DNA of 64,000 nucleotides from Shinella sp. SUS2 (GCF_001262505.1 NZ_KQ410738.1:110869-174868); one strand, 5' to 3'. Counted from the stretch's first letter, positions 42,553 to 51,896 are shown. Notes: generated by a model not told the origin, from the sequence alone. Program-made: numbers and translations.

Positions 42553-43314
42553 TCAGCTCTGCTGCAAGCCAGTGATCATCGCGATGATCTCGTTCTTGTC
42601 GGTCTTCTTCGTCTCGCGGATACCGATCTGCCTGCCGCGGCGCAAAACGCAGATGCGGTCGGAAAGTTTGAAGACCTGGTCGAGGCTGTGGCTGATGATC
42701 AGCACGCCGATATTGCGTGTCTTCAGCGAGGCGACGATCTCCTCCACCTTGGCGGTTTCGGCAACGCCGAGCGCGGCGGTCGGTTCGTCGAGCAGGATCA
42801 GCTTGCTGGCCCAATGGGTCGCGCGGGCGATAGCGACACCCTGGCGCTGACCGCCGGAGAGGTCACGGATCGTCGCGTGCGCGGAGGGGATGCGTACGTC
42901 CAGTTCCTTCACCAGCTTTTCCGTCTCGTCAATCATGCGGCGGCGGTCGAGCAGACCGAAAGCCCTGGTCGGCTCGCGGCCCAGAAACATGTTCATGTAG
43001 ACCGTCTGCTGGTCGGCGAGCGCGAGATCCTGGTAGACGACTTCGATGCCGTGCGCACGCGCCATCGTCGCGTTCGACATGGCGACGGCCTCACCCTCGA
43101 TGGCGATCGAACCCGAGGTCGGCGGGTGCACGCCGGAGATGATCTTGATCAGCGTCGACTTGCCGGCACCGTTGTCGCCGACAAGGGCGACGATTTCGCC
43201 GGGATGGACATCGAGCGAAAAGTTCTCGATGGCGACGACGCCGCCGAAGGTCTTGCGGATGTCCTTCAGCGCCAGGATGGGCTGGCCGGTCGTGGTGGCA
43301 GCGTTCGCTTTCAT
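42553..43314 (-). CDS. Sugar-type ABC transporter ATP-binding protein (single domain)
   Basis: A 253-residue ATPase with Walker A GDNGAGKST (about residue 42), signature LSGGQRQGVAIARA and Walker B LILLDEPTAALG. It has only one ABC domain, unlike RbsA-type proteins, so it probably works as a homodimer like FrcA. ATG 43314 overlaps the YhfX-like stop (ATGA). It is the last gene of the ROK-controlled operon. Confidence 0.92.
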   Translation of the reverse strand: MKANAATTTGQPILALKDIRKTFGGVVAIENFSLDVHPGEIVALVGDNGAGKSTLIKIISGVHPPTSGSIAIEGEAVAMSNATMARAHGIEVVYQDLALADQQTVYMNMFLGREPTRAFGLLDRRRMIDETEKLVKELDVRIPSAHATIRDLSGGQRQGVAIARATHWASKLILLDEPTAALGVAETAKVEEIVASLKTRNIGVLIISHSLDQVFKLSDRICVLRRGRQIGIRETKKTDKNEIIAMITGLQQS

Positions 43315-44525
43315 GCCCTTTGCTCCCAGATCGGCCAGGCGGCGGTTTCGCCAGCCGTATTCTCGACGGTCTCGACCTTCGGCGCACCGGAGGAGATGCC
43401 GGAAACGCCAACGACATAGGCACGGGTGACGAAGGCCTGGCCGCGAAAACCGAAGATAGCGGTGTCACCCGGCTTTGGTGCGCCCGGGCCGGTTGCATCG
43501 ATCATCGCGTAATAGTCGATGGCCGAGGGCGGCGGGATTTCGACGCTGCGCAAGGCATTTGCGGCGACAGTCGGCTCGTCGGAGACGATGGCCTTCACGT
43601 CATAGTCCGGGAAGATCGGATCGATGTAGAAGCCGCCGCCGAAGCAATAGGCCTTGCCGCCCGAGAGGTGCGAGACCTCGGTGAGGTAGAGCATGGCGGG
43701 CAGCTCCGGCAGGTCTTCCACCACATGCAGGGCCGTCGTGCCGTGCAGACCGTTACCGGGTTCGCATTGCGTGGCGCCGGCTTCCGCCAGCGCGGCAAGC
43801 AGCACGCTGGAGGTAGTGCCGGGGGCGTTGACCTCGATGTCGCGGCGTCCGACCTTCGCCAGCGCCTCGGCGGTCTGCGTCAGCGTCGCAAGGTTCGGGG
43901 TGGGCAACACCTTGCGGGCCTGATGATCGAAGAGCAGCGCCGGGAAGGTCGTAATGCCGGCGAAGCGGCCACCTTCGAGGCCATCAAACATGTCGGCAAC
44001 GGCGACCACATCGCTGGCGTCGAAGCCGCCCTCATGGCCGCGATAGAAGGTATCGCCTTCCGCGTGGATACGGGCGAGAAGGTTCTGAGTGCGGCCGGCC
44101 GCCTTGGCGCCGGCGGCGACCTCGCGCGCCTTGGCCTCGTTGAAGACCGTCCAGTAATCCGGCTGGAGCACACCGGCGGCGCCGTTCGCCTCATGACGGG
44201 CAACCTGCTGGAGATGGCCGAGATGGCCGACCTTCAGGCCCGCCCGGTGGGTCGCCTTGGCGCAGGCCATGTCGACGGCGACGGCGCGATCGATGCCGCC
44301 GGCGAGGATTGCCTTGCAAGCCGAGCTCGACCGGCCGAACTGTTTCGTCATGGCGAAGGTTTTCAGGCCGAGCCGCGTTGCCTCGTCCTTGAGGATGCGG
44401 GCGTTGCGCTCGATCGCGTCGAGATCGATCACATAGGCATTGGCCGGGATTTTGCCCTCGCGGTGAAGTTTCTGGGCGGCTTCGATGAAACCGGGATTGC
44501 GCCGGCGCAGAACGTCGAGAAACAT
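43311..44525 (-). CDS. YhfX-like PLP-dependent alanine-racemase-fold protein
   Basis: A 404-residue PLP enzyme closely resembling Escherichia coli YhfX in order of motifs. Examples are MFLDVLRRRNPGFIEAA, VIDLDAIERNA, MTKQFGRSS (PLP lysine K61), FPALLFDHQARKVLPTPNLATL, EPGNGLHGTT and SIDYY-like SAIDYYAMI. The fold is the N-terminal barrel plus C-terminal domain of alanine racemase. The reaction of YhfX is not well established; racemase, epimerase or aldolase chemistry on an amino acid is possible. Here it sits inside an ABC importer operon between permease and ATPase genes, suggesting that it processes the imported compound. ATG 44525 follows GAGGAGAACCTGA. Confidence 0.88.
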   Translation of the reverse strand: MFLDVLRRRNPGFIEAAQKLHREGKIPANAYVIDLDAIERNARILKDEATRLGLKTFAMTKQFGRSSSACKAILAGGIDRAVAVDMACAKATHRAGLKVGHLGHLQQVARHEANGAAGVLQPDYWTVFNEAKAREVAAGAKAAGRTQNLLARIHAEGDTFYRGHEGGFDASDVVAVADMFDGLEGGRFAGITTFPALLFDHQARKVLPTPNLATLTQTAEALAKVGRRDIEVNAPGTTSSVLLAALAEAGATQCEPGNGLHGTTALHVVEDLPELPAMLYLTEVSHLSGGKAYCFGGGFYIDPIFPDYDVKAIVSDEPTVAANALRSVEIPPPSAIDYYAMIDATGPGAPKPGDTAIFGFRGQAFVTRAYVVGVSGISSGAPKVETVENTAGETAAWPIWEQRA

Positions 44526-44536
44526 TCAGGTTCTCC

Positions 44537-45514
44537 TCAGCGGGATTTTTCGCGCAGCGACACGGCGACTGCGGCAAGGATGATGAGACCGCGAACGATC
44601 ATCTGGTCGGAGACGGAAAGGCCCATCAGGATGAGGCCGTTGTTGAGCATGCCCATCATCAGCGAGCCGACGAGCGCACCGATGATCGAGCCCTTGCCGC
44701 CGTTGAGCAGCGTGCCGCCGACGATGACGGCGGCAATGACCGTCATCAGGTCGGTCTCGCCGAGCGTATACTTCGCCGCTTGAAGACGTCCGGCATAGAG
44801 AAGGCCGGCAAGCCCGGCGAGCGCGCCCGAAATCATCAGCACGGCAAGGCGCATCTTCGGTACGGAAATGCCGGAGACGCTGGCCGCCCGCGCATTGTCG
44901 CCGACCGCCAGCACATGGGCGCCGAAGCGGGTCTCGCGGTAGAGGATATGGCCGAAGGCGACGGCGATGGCCGTCCACCAGATGAGCGAGGGAATGCCCA
45001 GGAGCGCGCCGGAGCCGAAGAAGCCGGTGAAGGTCTCGTTCGTGACGGGAATGCTGCGCAGGTCCGTCATCGAGCGCGAGACGCCGGCAAAGAGGCCGAG
45101 CGTCGCCAGCGTGACGAGGAAGGACGGCAGCCGCACATAGGCGACCAGCACACCGTTGACGAGACCGATCAGCAGGCCGCAGCCGAGACCGGCGGCGATG
45201 CCAGGCACCATGCCGTAACACTGCATGGTGACGGCCGCGGCGAGCGCCGCGACGGCGACCGTCGAGCCGATGGAAAGGTCGATCTCGCCCGCCGACATGA
45301 CGAAGACGAGACCGATCGCCATGATCGTCGCCGGCGCCGTCTGCAGCACGATGTTCGAGAGGTTGCGGACCGTCAGGAACCCGCTGTCCTTCAGCACGAT
45401 GGCGAAGAACAGGAAGATCGCGAGGAAGCCGAAATAGACGACATATTGCTGCAGGTTGACGCGGCCGGCCAGCCCCGCCGCACGGACCGCGGCACCCTGG
45501 TTGGTACTGGACAT
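44537..45514 (-). CDS. Sugar-type ABC transporter permease
   Basis: A 325-residue RbsC/FrcC-type permease with about nine helices and the motif SAGEIDLSIGSTVAVAALAAAV (about residues 68-90). Start ATG 45514 follows GGAGGTAAATC. It works with the ATPase at 42553 and one or both binding proteins upstream. The substrate is unknown. Confidence 0.92.
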   Translation of the reverse strand: MSSTNQGAAVRAAGLAGRVNLQQYVVYFGFLAIFLFFAIVLKDSGFLTVRNLSNIVLQTAPATIMAIGLVFVMSAGEIDLSIGSTVAVAALAAAVTMQCYGMVPGIAAGLGCGLLIGLVNGVLVAYVRLPSFLVTLATLGLFAGVSRSMTDLRSIPVTNETFTGFFGSGALLGIPSLIWWTAIAVAFGHILYRETRFGAHVLAVGDNARAASVSGISVPKMRLAVLMISGALAGLAGLLYAGRLQAAKYTLGETDLMTVIAAVIVGGTLLNGGKGSIIGALVGSLMMGMLNNGLILMGLSVSDQMIVRGLIILAAVAVSLREKSR

Positions 45515-45551
45515 GATTTACCTCCGTGAATGAGAGCCGACCGGGCTTCGC

Positions 45552-46610
45552 TTATTTCAAGGCGTCGGCGATGGACTGCGGAACGTCCTTGTTCAGCGAC
45601 GTCTTCCAGCCTTCCTTCACCGTGTCCTTGGTGACCGCCAGGGAATCGACGACGAGGAACGGGGCAGCCTCCTTGCCGAGCATCGCGCCCGCCGCGGACC
45701 GGGCCGCCGTGACGCCGATATTATAGGCCTCGTCGGCAATCAGCGCCGCGACGCTGCCGCCCTTGACCATGTCGAGCGCGGCCGGCTCGTTGAGGTCGAG
45801 CGTGACGATCCTGGTGTGGCTGTTGCCGGCCGAACGCAGTGCCGAAAGCACGCTCAGCGCCGGCTCGGCCCAGGTGACATAGATGCCGTCGAGATCGGGA
45901 TGCTGCGTCACCATCGCCTGCGCGATCTCCTCGCTGCGGGCGGGATCGGCCATACCCTGCTCAGCGACGATCTTCATGTCAGGATAATCCTGCTCGATGG
46001 TCTTCTTGAAGGCCTGGTCGCGCTGGTTGGTCACGTAGAAATCGGCATCGTGGAAGATGTAGCCGACCTTGCCCTTCTTGCCCAAGGCCTCTGCCATGGC
46101 GACGCCGGCCTTGTTGCCCATCTGGAAGAGGTCGTCGGAAACAATGGTCACATAGTCCTTGCCGTGTTCGTAGCCGGCCGGCGAGTTGTCGACGAAGGCG
46201 AGCTTGACGCCAGCCGCACGGGCCGGGTCATAGACGGTAGCGGCGCTGGCCGGATCGACAGGCAGGGACACGATGATCGACGGCTTCTTCGCCAGCACCG
46301 TCTCGACATCCGCTTTCTGGCGCGCGCCGTCGAAGCCGGCATCGGTCTGTGCGACAACCTCGATGCCGAGGCGCTTGAACTCGTCCTGGGCGCCGGCATT
46401 GACCGCATTGGTGTATTCGCTCATCTCGTGCCAGACGAGGGCCGCGGTGAATTTTCCGTCCTTGATCTTCTGCTCTTCCTCGGCGGTGAGCGTGACGGTG
46501 CTGGCGGCCGTCGGCGTTTCGCCGTGCGGGCCCGTCGTCGCTCCGTCAGCGGCAAAGGCGTGCGCGCCGAAAAGGCCGGTCATCAAAGCGAGCGTGGTTG
46601 CGATACGCAT
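45552..46610 (-). CDS. Sugar-type ABC substrate-binding protein (first of two tandem copies by position)
   Basis: A 352-residue periplasmic protein with signal peptide MRIATTLALMTGLFGAHAFA. The mature part has LTAEEEQKIKDGKFTAALVWHEMSEYTNAVNAGAQDEFKRLGIEVV. It is paralogous to the neighbour at 46683-47744, sharing WHxxSxxTNAV, DAxFDAARQ, FHDAxFYVTNQRDQAFK and DGIYVTWAEPA. ATG 46610 follows GGGAGGAAACC. Two related binding proteins with one permease imply two ligands or broadened affinity. Confidence 0.9.
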   Translation of the reverse strand: MRIATTLALMTGLFGAHAFAADGATTGPHGETPTAASTVTLTAEEEQKIKDGKFTAALVWHEMSEYTNAVNAGAQDEFKRLGIEVVAQTDAGFDGARQKADVETVLAKKPSIIVSLPVDPASAATVYDPARAAGVKLAFVDNSPAGYEHGKDYVTIVSDDLFQMGNKAGVAMAEALGKKGKVGYIFHDADFYVTNQRDQAFKKTIEQDYPDMKIVAEQGMADPARSEEIAQAMVTQHPDLDGIYVTWAEPALSVLSALRSAGNSHTRIVTLDLNEPAALDMVKGGSVAALIADEAYNIGVTAARSAAGAMLGKEAAPFLVVDSLAVTKDTVKEGWKTSLNKDVPQSIADALK

Positions 46611-46649
46611 GGTTTCCTCCCGTGAAACTGCAACATTGGGGCGATGGGG

Positions 46650-46674
46650 CTGCGGCGGTTTGGCGCCGCCGCAG
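46650..46674 (-). terminator. Intercistronic hairpin between the two binding-protein genes
   Basis: CTGCGGCGG pairs with CCGCCGCAG around a seven-base loop. No T tract follows. It lies 8 bases after the stop of the upstream binding protein and may cause partial termination or protect the upstream mRNA. Confidence 0.5.
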
Positions 46675-46682
46675 TCAGGCGG

Positions 46683-47744
46683 TCACTTCGCTGCGTCGAG
46701 CACCGATTGCGGCGCGTCGCGGTTCAGCGAGTCTTTCCAGGCTTGGGAGACGTTCTCCTTGGTAACGGTGAGCGCCGGGGCGACGACGAAGGCCGGCGTT
46801 TCCTGGCCGAGCAGCGATTTCATGCCGGCAGCAGCCATGGCGCGGCCAAGCTCATAGGCCTTGTCGGCGACAAGTGCCGTCACATTGCCGCCCTTGACCA
46901 TGTCGAGTGCCACCGGCTCGGCGAGATCGAGCGTGACGATCTTCGTCTTCGTGTTGCCCGCGCCACGCAGCGCCGCCAGCACACCGTCCGCGGGCTCGGC
47001 CCAAGTGACATAGATGCCGTCGAGATCCGGGTTCTGCAACAGCATGGCATTGGCCAGTTCCTCGGCGCGCGCCGGGTCGGAAATGCCCTGTTCCGCGACG
47101 ATCTTGATATCCGGATAATCCTTCTCGATGGTCGACTTGAAAGCCTGGTCGCGCTGATTGGTGACGTAGTAGGTCGCGTCGTGGAAGATGTAGCCGACCG
47201 TGCCCTTGCCGCCGATCGACTTGGCGAGCGCATCAGCCGCCTGCTTGCCCATCTGGAAGAGGTCGTCGGTCACGATGGACGCATAATCCGCACCGTGTTT
47301 GTAGTCCTTCGGTACATTCGACAGGAAGACCAGCTTGGCACCGTCGGCGACGGCCTGGCGGAACGCTTCGGCCGACGTAACCGGATCGAGCGGCAGAGCG
47401 AGAATGACGTTCGGCTTGGCGGCAAGCGCCGTCTCGATGTCGCTGCGCTGACGCGCGGCATCGAACTGCGCATCGGTCGTCACGGCGATCTCGATGCCGG
47501 CGCGCTTGAACTCATCCGTCGCGCCCTGGCCGACCGCATTGGTGAAATCCGACGAGGTGTGCCAGAGGAGCGCCGCCTTGTAGCCCTTGTCCTTCAGCGC
47601 CGCGATATCGGCATCTGACAGCGCCACGTCGGCGCTGGGCGTCGCTGCCTCGCCGGCCGGGCCGACGGTCTGGGCGATGGCGGTTGCGGCGCTCATGATA
47701 AGACCGGCGGCCAATGCCCCGGCCAGCCATTTCGTCATCTGCAT
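46683..47744 (-). CDS. Sugar-type ABC substrate-binding protein (second tandem copy)
   Basis: A 353-residue periplasmic protein. ATG 47744 (MQMTKWLAGALAAG) is preferred because it starts at the signal peptide; ATG 47777, overlapping the M20 stop, would add 11 hydrophilic residues. It is paralogous to 45552-46610 over its whole length. Type-1 binding fold; first binding protein after the M20 hydrolase gene. Ligand unknown. Confidence 0.9.
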   Translation of the reverse strand: MQMTKWLAGALAAGLIMSAATAIAQTVGPAGEAATPSADVALSDADIAALKDKGYKAALLWHTSSDFTNAVGQGATDEFKRAGIEIAVTTDAQFDAARQRSDIETALAAKPNVILALPLDPVTSAEAFRQAVADGAKLVFLSNVPKDYKHGADYASIVTDDLFQMGKQAADALAKSIGGKGTVGYIFHDATYYVTNQRDQAFKSTIEKDYPDIKIVAEQGISDPARAEELANAMLLQNPDLDGIYVTWAEPADGVLAALRGAGNTKTKIVTLDLAEPVALDMVKGGNVTALVADKAYELGRAMAAAGMKSLLGQETPAFVVAPALTVTKENVSQAWKDSLNRDAPQSVLDAAK

Positions 47745-47773
47745 GGTCCTGTTCCCTCTTTTGCTTGAGTTGT

Positions 47774-49033
47774 TCATTCCACCGTTCCGCAGAAGCGCGC
47801 CATGAAGGCCGCGAAGCCGACGACTCCCGCGAGAAATTCCTCGATCTCGACATGTTCGTTGTAGGTGTGGCAGTTGCGGATATCGCCCGGCGCGCAGTAG
47901 ACTGCGGGAATGCCCAGCCGGTTCACGAAGAACGGCGATTCCGACCAGAATGGTGCGCCCGCAATGTTGCCGCGGCCCGCAAGCGCCCCGCTGATCGCCT
48001 CCGACAGCATCGCAACCTCCGGCCTATCAGCATCGATCTCCGCCGCCGTACCGCCAAGCGCATGGTCGCGGCCGGCCGGATAGGAAAACGCCACCGTGAT
48101 TTCGGGATCGTCGATAGCACCGCGCACGGTCGCCTCGATCTCGGCCGCCGCCTGATCGAGCGATTCACCCGGCAGGAGCTTGCGGATGAGCGAGAGTTCG
48201 CATTTTTCCGGCACCGCGATGTAGCCGCCGCCACTGAGCCCGGTGATCAGCAGAAACGAGCGGCCGACAAGCGCATGCTCGGCCCGGGCGGAAATTTCGT
48301 CGGAGTGCTTCCAGAGCGCGCTCATGACACCATGGCTGGCACGCAACGCATCCTTGCCCAGCTCCGGCACGCCGAAATAGGCCGAGCGCCCGGTGATCGT
48401 GATATCCGCGATGAAGAAGCCGATTTGTGCGGGATAGACGGCAAGCTGTGTCGGCTCGACATAGACGACGAAGTCGGGCCGCTCGACCTCCCCGGTTTCG
48501 ATCCGCGTGACATAATCCTTGATGCCGGCCGAAACGCCGGTGCCCGGCTGGCCGCTCTCCTCATCGCCGACGAAGGCGAAGGAAACATCGCCGGCAAGTT
48601 TAATGCCCGCCGCATCGAGGAGAGCGAGGGCGGCGAGCGAAGACGTGATGCCGGCCTTGAGGTCTCCCGCGCCGCGTCCCCACACAGCGCCGTCGACGAT
48701 GGCGGCGCCGAAGGGATCCTCGCGCTCCGTACCGGCCCAGTTTTCGCGCCAGCCATCGACATGCACGACATCCGTATGGCCGATAAAAAGCAGGTGCGGG
48801 CCACGCCCCACGCCGACGCGCTTGCCCCAGACATTCGGGCGACCGGGCAGGAAATCCACCGTCTGCAAGGCGGAAAGGTTCAGCGCGCGCATCGCCTCGG
48901 CGAGATAGGCGGCGACATTCGCCTCGTTGCCGGTAATGCTGTCATGCCGGATCGCGCCACGGAACAGGTCGATCGCCGCGTCGCGGTCGAAGGCTGCCCG
49001 AAGGCGGGCGAAGAGATCGTTCTCTGCCGTCAT
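47774..49033 (-). CDS. M20-family metallo-amidohydrolase/peptidase
   Basis: A 419-residue M20 enzyme (ArgE/DapE/CPG2 type). Metal ligands and catalytic residues are recognisable in FIGHTDVVHVDG (H-x-D), GRGAGDLKAG (bridging D) and VGDEESGQPG (catalytic E and ligand). The dimerisation domain follows. ATG 49033 overlaps the ROK stop (ATGA). No signal peptide, so it acts in the cytoplasm, probably removing an acyl or aminoacyl group from the imported compound before the YhfX-like enzyme acts. Confidence 0.9.
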   Translation of the reverse strand: MTAENDLFARLRAAFDRDAAIDLFRGAIRHDSITGNEANVAAYLAEAMRALNLSALQTVDFLPGRPNVWGKRVGVGRGPHLLFIGHTDVVHVDGWRENWAGTEREDPFGAAIVDGAVWGRGAGDLKAGITSSLAALALLDAAGIKLAGDVSFAFVGDEESGQPGTGVSAGIKDYVTRIETGEVERPDFVVYVEPTQLAVYPAQIGFFIADITITGRSAYFGVPELGKDALRASHGVMSALWKHSDEISARAEHALVGRSFLLITGLSGGGYIAVPEKCELSLIRKLLPGESLDQAAAEIEATVRGAIDDPEITVAFSYPAGRDHALGGTAAEIDADRPEVAMLSEAISGALAGRGNIAGAPFWSESPFFVNRLGIPAVYCAPGDIRNCHTYNEHVEIEEFLAGVVGFAAFMARFCGTVE

Positions 49034-50244
49034 TCTGCGGCCTCCTGGGGCGAGTCCGTTCCGGCGGGCGGAAGGGAAAGGCTGGCGCTCGGTGTCGCCA
49101 CACCGAACAACGTGTTGTGCAACTGGCTGAGACCGATAGCCGTAGCCCCGACAAGCGCTGCCCGAGCTCCGAGGTCGCTGGAGACGAGATCGACAGGATA
49201 GGGGAAACATTGCGGCAGAAAGTGCCGGGCGCGCTCCAGGATTTCGGGGCGCAGGCCGATGGAGCCGCCGAGGATCACGAGCTGCGGATTGGCGATGGCG
49301 CAGATGGCGGCGATGCCGCAGGCCACCTGGCGGCCGGTTTCGTCGATGGCGGCAACGGCCGCGGCCTCACCCGCCGCCGCACGCTCGAAGATAGCGGGGA
49401 CATCGATCTTCCGACCCGCGGCAGCCTCATACCGTTCGATGATGCCGTGGGTGGCGACCGCGCGCTCATAAGCCCCGACGCGCAGGGACTCCGGATCGAA
49501 GGGATCGGTGCCGATCGGCAGGAAGCCCATTTCGCCAGCGGCGCTCGCCGCCCCACGCACGAGATGACCGCCAAGGATGAGACCGCTACCAATACCGGTG
49601 CCGAGTGCGACATAGGCAAGATTGTCGATGCCCTGCCCCTGCCCCTGCCAGCTTTCGCCGAGCGCCGCGAGATTGACATCGTTCTCCAGAACGACATCGA
49701 AGCCGAGCGCCCGCCGGAAAGCCTCCAGCACGTCCATGCTGTCGAAATCGCGGATATTGGGCGCAAGCAGCACGCGGCCGGTCCGGTTGTCGGGTGCGCC
49801 GGGAACGCCGACGACGGCAAGCCGTAGCTTCGCCCGCGGCACCGCCGCCTTCGCCGCGGCAGAAAGGGCCATATCGGCAATCTGGCTCACGAGATGGCCG
49901 CCGCCGCGCGGATCGGTCGGCGCCGCATCCTCGACCACGATCTGCCCGGCAAGATCCGTAACGGCGACGCGAACCTTCGTGCCGCCGAGATCGACCGCGA
50001 CAATGAAGGCGGCATCGACCACCAATTCGTAGGTGACGGCCGTGCGACCGACATGCCCGCTGGTCCGGCCGGTTTCGCGGACCCAACCGCCATCCTCAAG
50101 GTCCCGGACGATCTCGGAGATCGTCTGTTTCGACAGACCCGTCAGCTTCGCGATGGACGCTCGCGAGATCGGACCGCCCTGAACGATCGCTTCCATGACG
50201 GCGCGTTGGGAGAACTGTCGGGAGATACGAGGCGCGTCGGTCAT
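49030..50244 (-). CDS. ROK-family transcriptional repressor
   Basis: A 404-residue NagC/XylR-type regulator. The N-terminal winged helix spans about residues 10-70 (AVMEAIVQGGPISRASIAKL and GLSKQTISEIVRDLEDGGWV). A ROK domain follows with DLGGTKVRVAVTD and GTGIGSGLILGG. The zinc-binding CxCGxxGCxE motif of active ROK sugar kinases is absent (the region reads GEMGFLPIGTDPFDPESLRVGAYE), so it is a sensor rather than a kinase. It leads the operon and probably represses it through the palindrome at 50252-50284. Confidence 0.92.
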   Translation of the reverse strand: MTDAPRISRQFSQRAVMEAIVQGGPISRASIAKLTGLSKQTISEIVRDLEDGGWVRETGRTSGHVGRTAVTYELVVDAAFIVAVDLGGTKVRVAVTDLAGQIVVEDAAPTDPRGGGHLVSQIADMALSAAAKAAVPRAKLRLAVVGVPGAPDNRTGRVLLAPNIRDFDSMDVLEAFRRALGFDVVLENDVNLAALGESWQGQGQGIDNLAYVALGTGIGSGLILGGHLVRGAASAAGEMGFLPIGTDPFDPESLRVGAYERAVATHGIIERYEAAAGRKIDVPAIFERAAAGEAAAVAAIDETGRQVACGIAAICAIANPQLVILGGSIGLRPEILERARHFLPQCFPYPVDLVSSDLGARAALVGATAIGLSQLHNTLFGVATPSASLSLPPAGTDSPQEAAE

Positions 50245-50981
50245 TGCAACCCTATTTAGTTCGTTCTGTCACCGAACTTATTAGAGGGTGACGTACCTGT
50301 CAATCCCCATCTCGAGCGTCCGGTGTGTTTAGAGGACGGCATGGCAAGGCCGATGCAGCAGCTGAAAAGCCCGACAAGCCGCACGGAGAAAGGCCCAGAG
50401 CAATACGGATTTTACGGCGAACCCAAAGAAGGCCTTGCTGAAAATCAGCCACGGCGCGCAGATCGTGGCGTGGCACCCCAATGAAATGGACGCACACAGC
50501 CCATGGATCCTGCCGATCTCTCTCGCCTCCTCGCACTACTGGCACGGGGCTTTCCGGCGATCGTATTCTTCCGCAGGCTACGGACGAACGACAATGGAGC
50601 GGCATGGCGCTCTCTGTTGGGCATGGACGGAATGGCCGGTCGGTCGATCGCCGGTGTCTTTGTCAATGACGGACACAGTCCCCGAAGCGCCGACGAAAGC
50701 TGTGACGCTGGCCACAATCCTGTTTCTGCTGGGCTGGATTGCGCCCGCCGTCATCGCCCGTCTGCGCTGGGATGTTCCTCCCATATGGTCGGCGCTGGCT
50801 TGGGGACACACCTGCGCGGCGCGCGGCATCACGGCTGCAATCTGCCTTTGCGGGAGGCTCATGTTCGCAATGCCCCAAAGCGGCGGCGGCACCGCTCTCC
50901 ACCGCATCGCCACCGGCCATCACGATCGTCCGGCCGTCGATCTCCGCCACCACGTTAGAAATTTGGATATTTCCGCACGCG
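50245..50981. other. Region without a convincing gene
   Basis: This 737-base stretch lies between the ROK gene start and the LuxR-type regulator end. The first 40 bases contain the ROK operator. Frames of 100-210 codons exist on both strands but overlap one another, lack clear ribosome-binding sites and show no family resemblance. One plus-strand segment near 50673-50810 (MTDTVPEAPTKAVTLATILF) could encode a hydrophobic helix, and some of this may be a decayed gene. Confidence 0.5.
50252..50284. promoter_or_regulatory. ROK-type operator palindrome
   Basis: CTATTTAGTTCG (50252-50263) and CGAACTTATTAG (50273-50284) form 12-base half-sites with two mismatches and a nine-base spacer; the AGTTCG/CGAACT core is perfect. 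It is 8 bases upstream of the ROK start codon, a typical position for autorepression. Confidence 0.7.
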
Positions 50982-51896
50982 TCAGACCTCGTGCAGCACA
51001 TGTGCGGCCTTCACCGCCGCCGAGGCGCGGTTTTCGACGCCGAGTTTCACATAGATCTGTTCGAGATGTTTCGTGACCGTGCGGGCGCTGAGGCCGAGGA
51101 TCTCGCCGATGTCGCGGTTCGACTTGCCCTTGGCGATCCATAGCAGCACCTCGGATTCGCGCTGGGTCACCCCGAAATGCTGGCGCAGCACCTCGTCCTC
51201 GGACAGCCGGTTCTCGGCCGTCAGGCGGAAGAGATATTCGTCCGCGCCGATCGCGCCGAGGAAGGCGAGTTGCAGGCTCGCCTGGCCCGTCTGGCGGATG
51301 GCGAACGTGTTTTCGCGCGCGGTGCCGCGGGTCTTCATCCAGGCGTTGATATGGCCGGAGACGGCGTCGAGGCCATCGTCGCTGCCGGTCGCGGCGTTGA
51401 CGAGACGCGTCGCCTGCGGCGTCGACCAGCGGATCTTTCCCTCGCCGCTGACGGCGAGCAGGTGCCGGCCCGCGGCATCCAGCGCCACCCGGGCGCTCTG
51501 GGCGGAGCGGGCGTTGGAAAGATGCACGCGGATGCGGGCGCGCAGTTCGTCGATGTTGATCGGCTTCGTCAGATAGTCGACGCCGCCGGCCTCCAGCGCC
51601 CGCACCACATGCTCGGTCTCGGTAAGGCCGGTCATGAAGACGACGGGCACGGGGCTGACGGCGGGGTTCGCCTTCAGCTTCAGGCAGGTGTCGAACCCGT
51701 CGAGGCCGGGCATGACGGCGTCGAGCAGGATGATGTCGGGCGTGATGCGATCGACGATGTTGAGCGCCGCCATGCCCGAGGTGGCGATCAGCACGGAAAA
51801 TCCGGATTGTTCCAGCGCCTCCGTCAGGAAGCCGAGCGCTTCGGGGGAATCGTCGACGAGGAGCACGATGTCGCGCGGGGTGGCGGCCTCGGTCAC
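50982..51896 (-). CDS. LuxR/NarL-type response regulator
   Basis: A 304-residue regulator. The receiver domain (residues 1-120) has phosphoacceptor D59 (IILLDAVMPG). A central segment of about 100 residues (VALDAAGRHLLAVSGEGKIRW and beyond) resembles a PAS-like or linker domain. The C-terminal GerE helix-turn-helix (about 235-300) is LTQRE-like VTQRESEVLLWIAKGKSNRDIGEILGLSARTVTKHL. Its ATG overlaps the kinase stop (51893), so it is the cognate partner of the NCS1-kinase fusion. It probably controls the divergent urt operon. Confidence 0.93.
   Translation of the reverse strand: MTEAATPRDIVLLVDDSPEALGFLTEALEQSGFSVLIATSGMAALNIVDRITPDIILLDAVMPGLDGFDTCLKLKANPAVSPVPVVFMTGLTETEHVVRALEAGGVDYLTKPINIDELRARIRVHLSNARSAQSARVALDAAGRHLLAVSGEGKIRWSTPQATRLVNAATGSDDGLDAVSGHINAWMKTRGTARENTFAIRQTGQASLQLAFLGAIGADEYLFRLTAENRLSEDEVLRQHFGVTQRESEVLLWIAKGKSNRDIGEILGLSARTVTKHLEQIYVKLGVENRASAAVKAAHVLHEV

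Noticed and set aside
50435..51076. Plus-strand frame of 213 codons with a hydrophobic segment
   Set aside because: It overlaps the end of the LuxR-type gene, has no good ribosome-binding site and no family resemblance.
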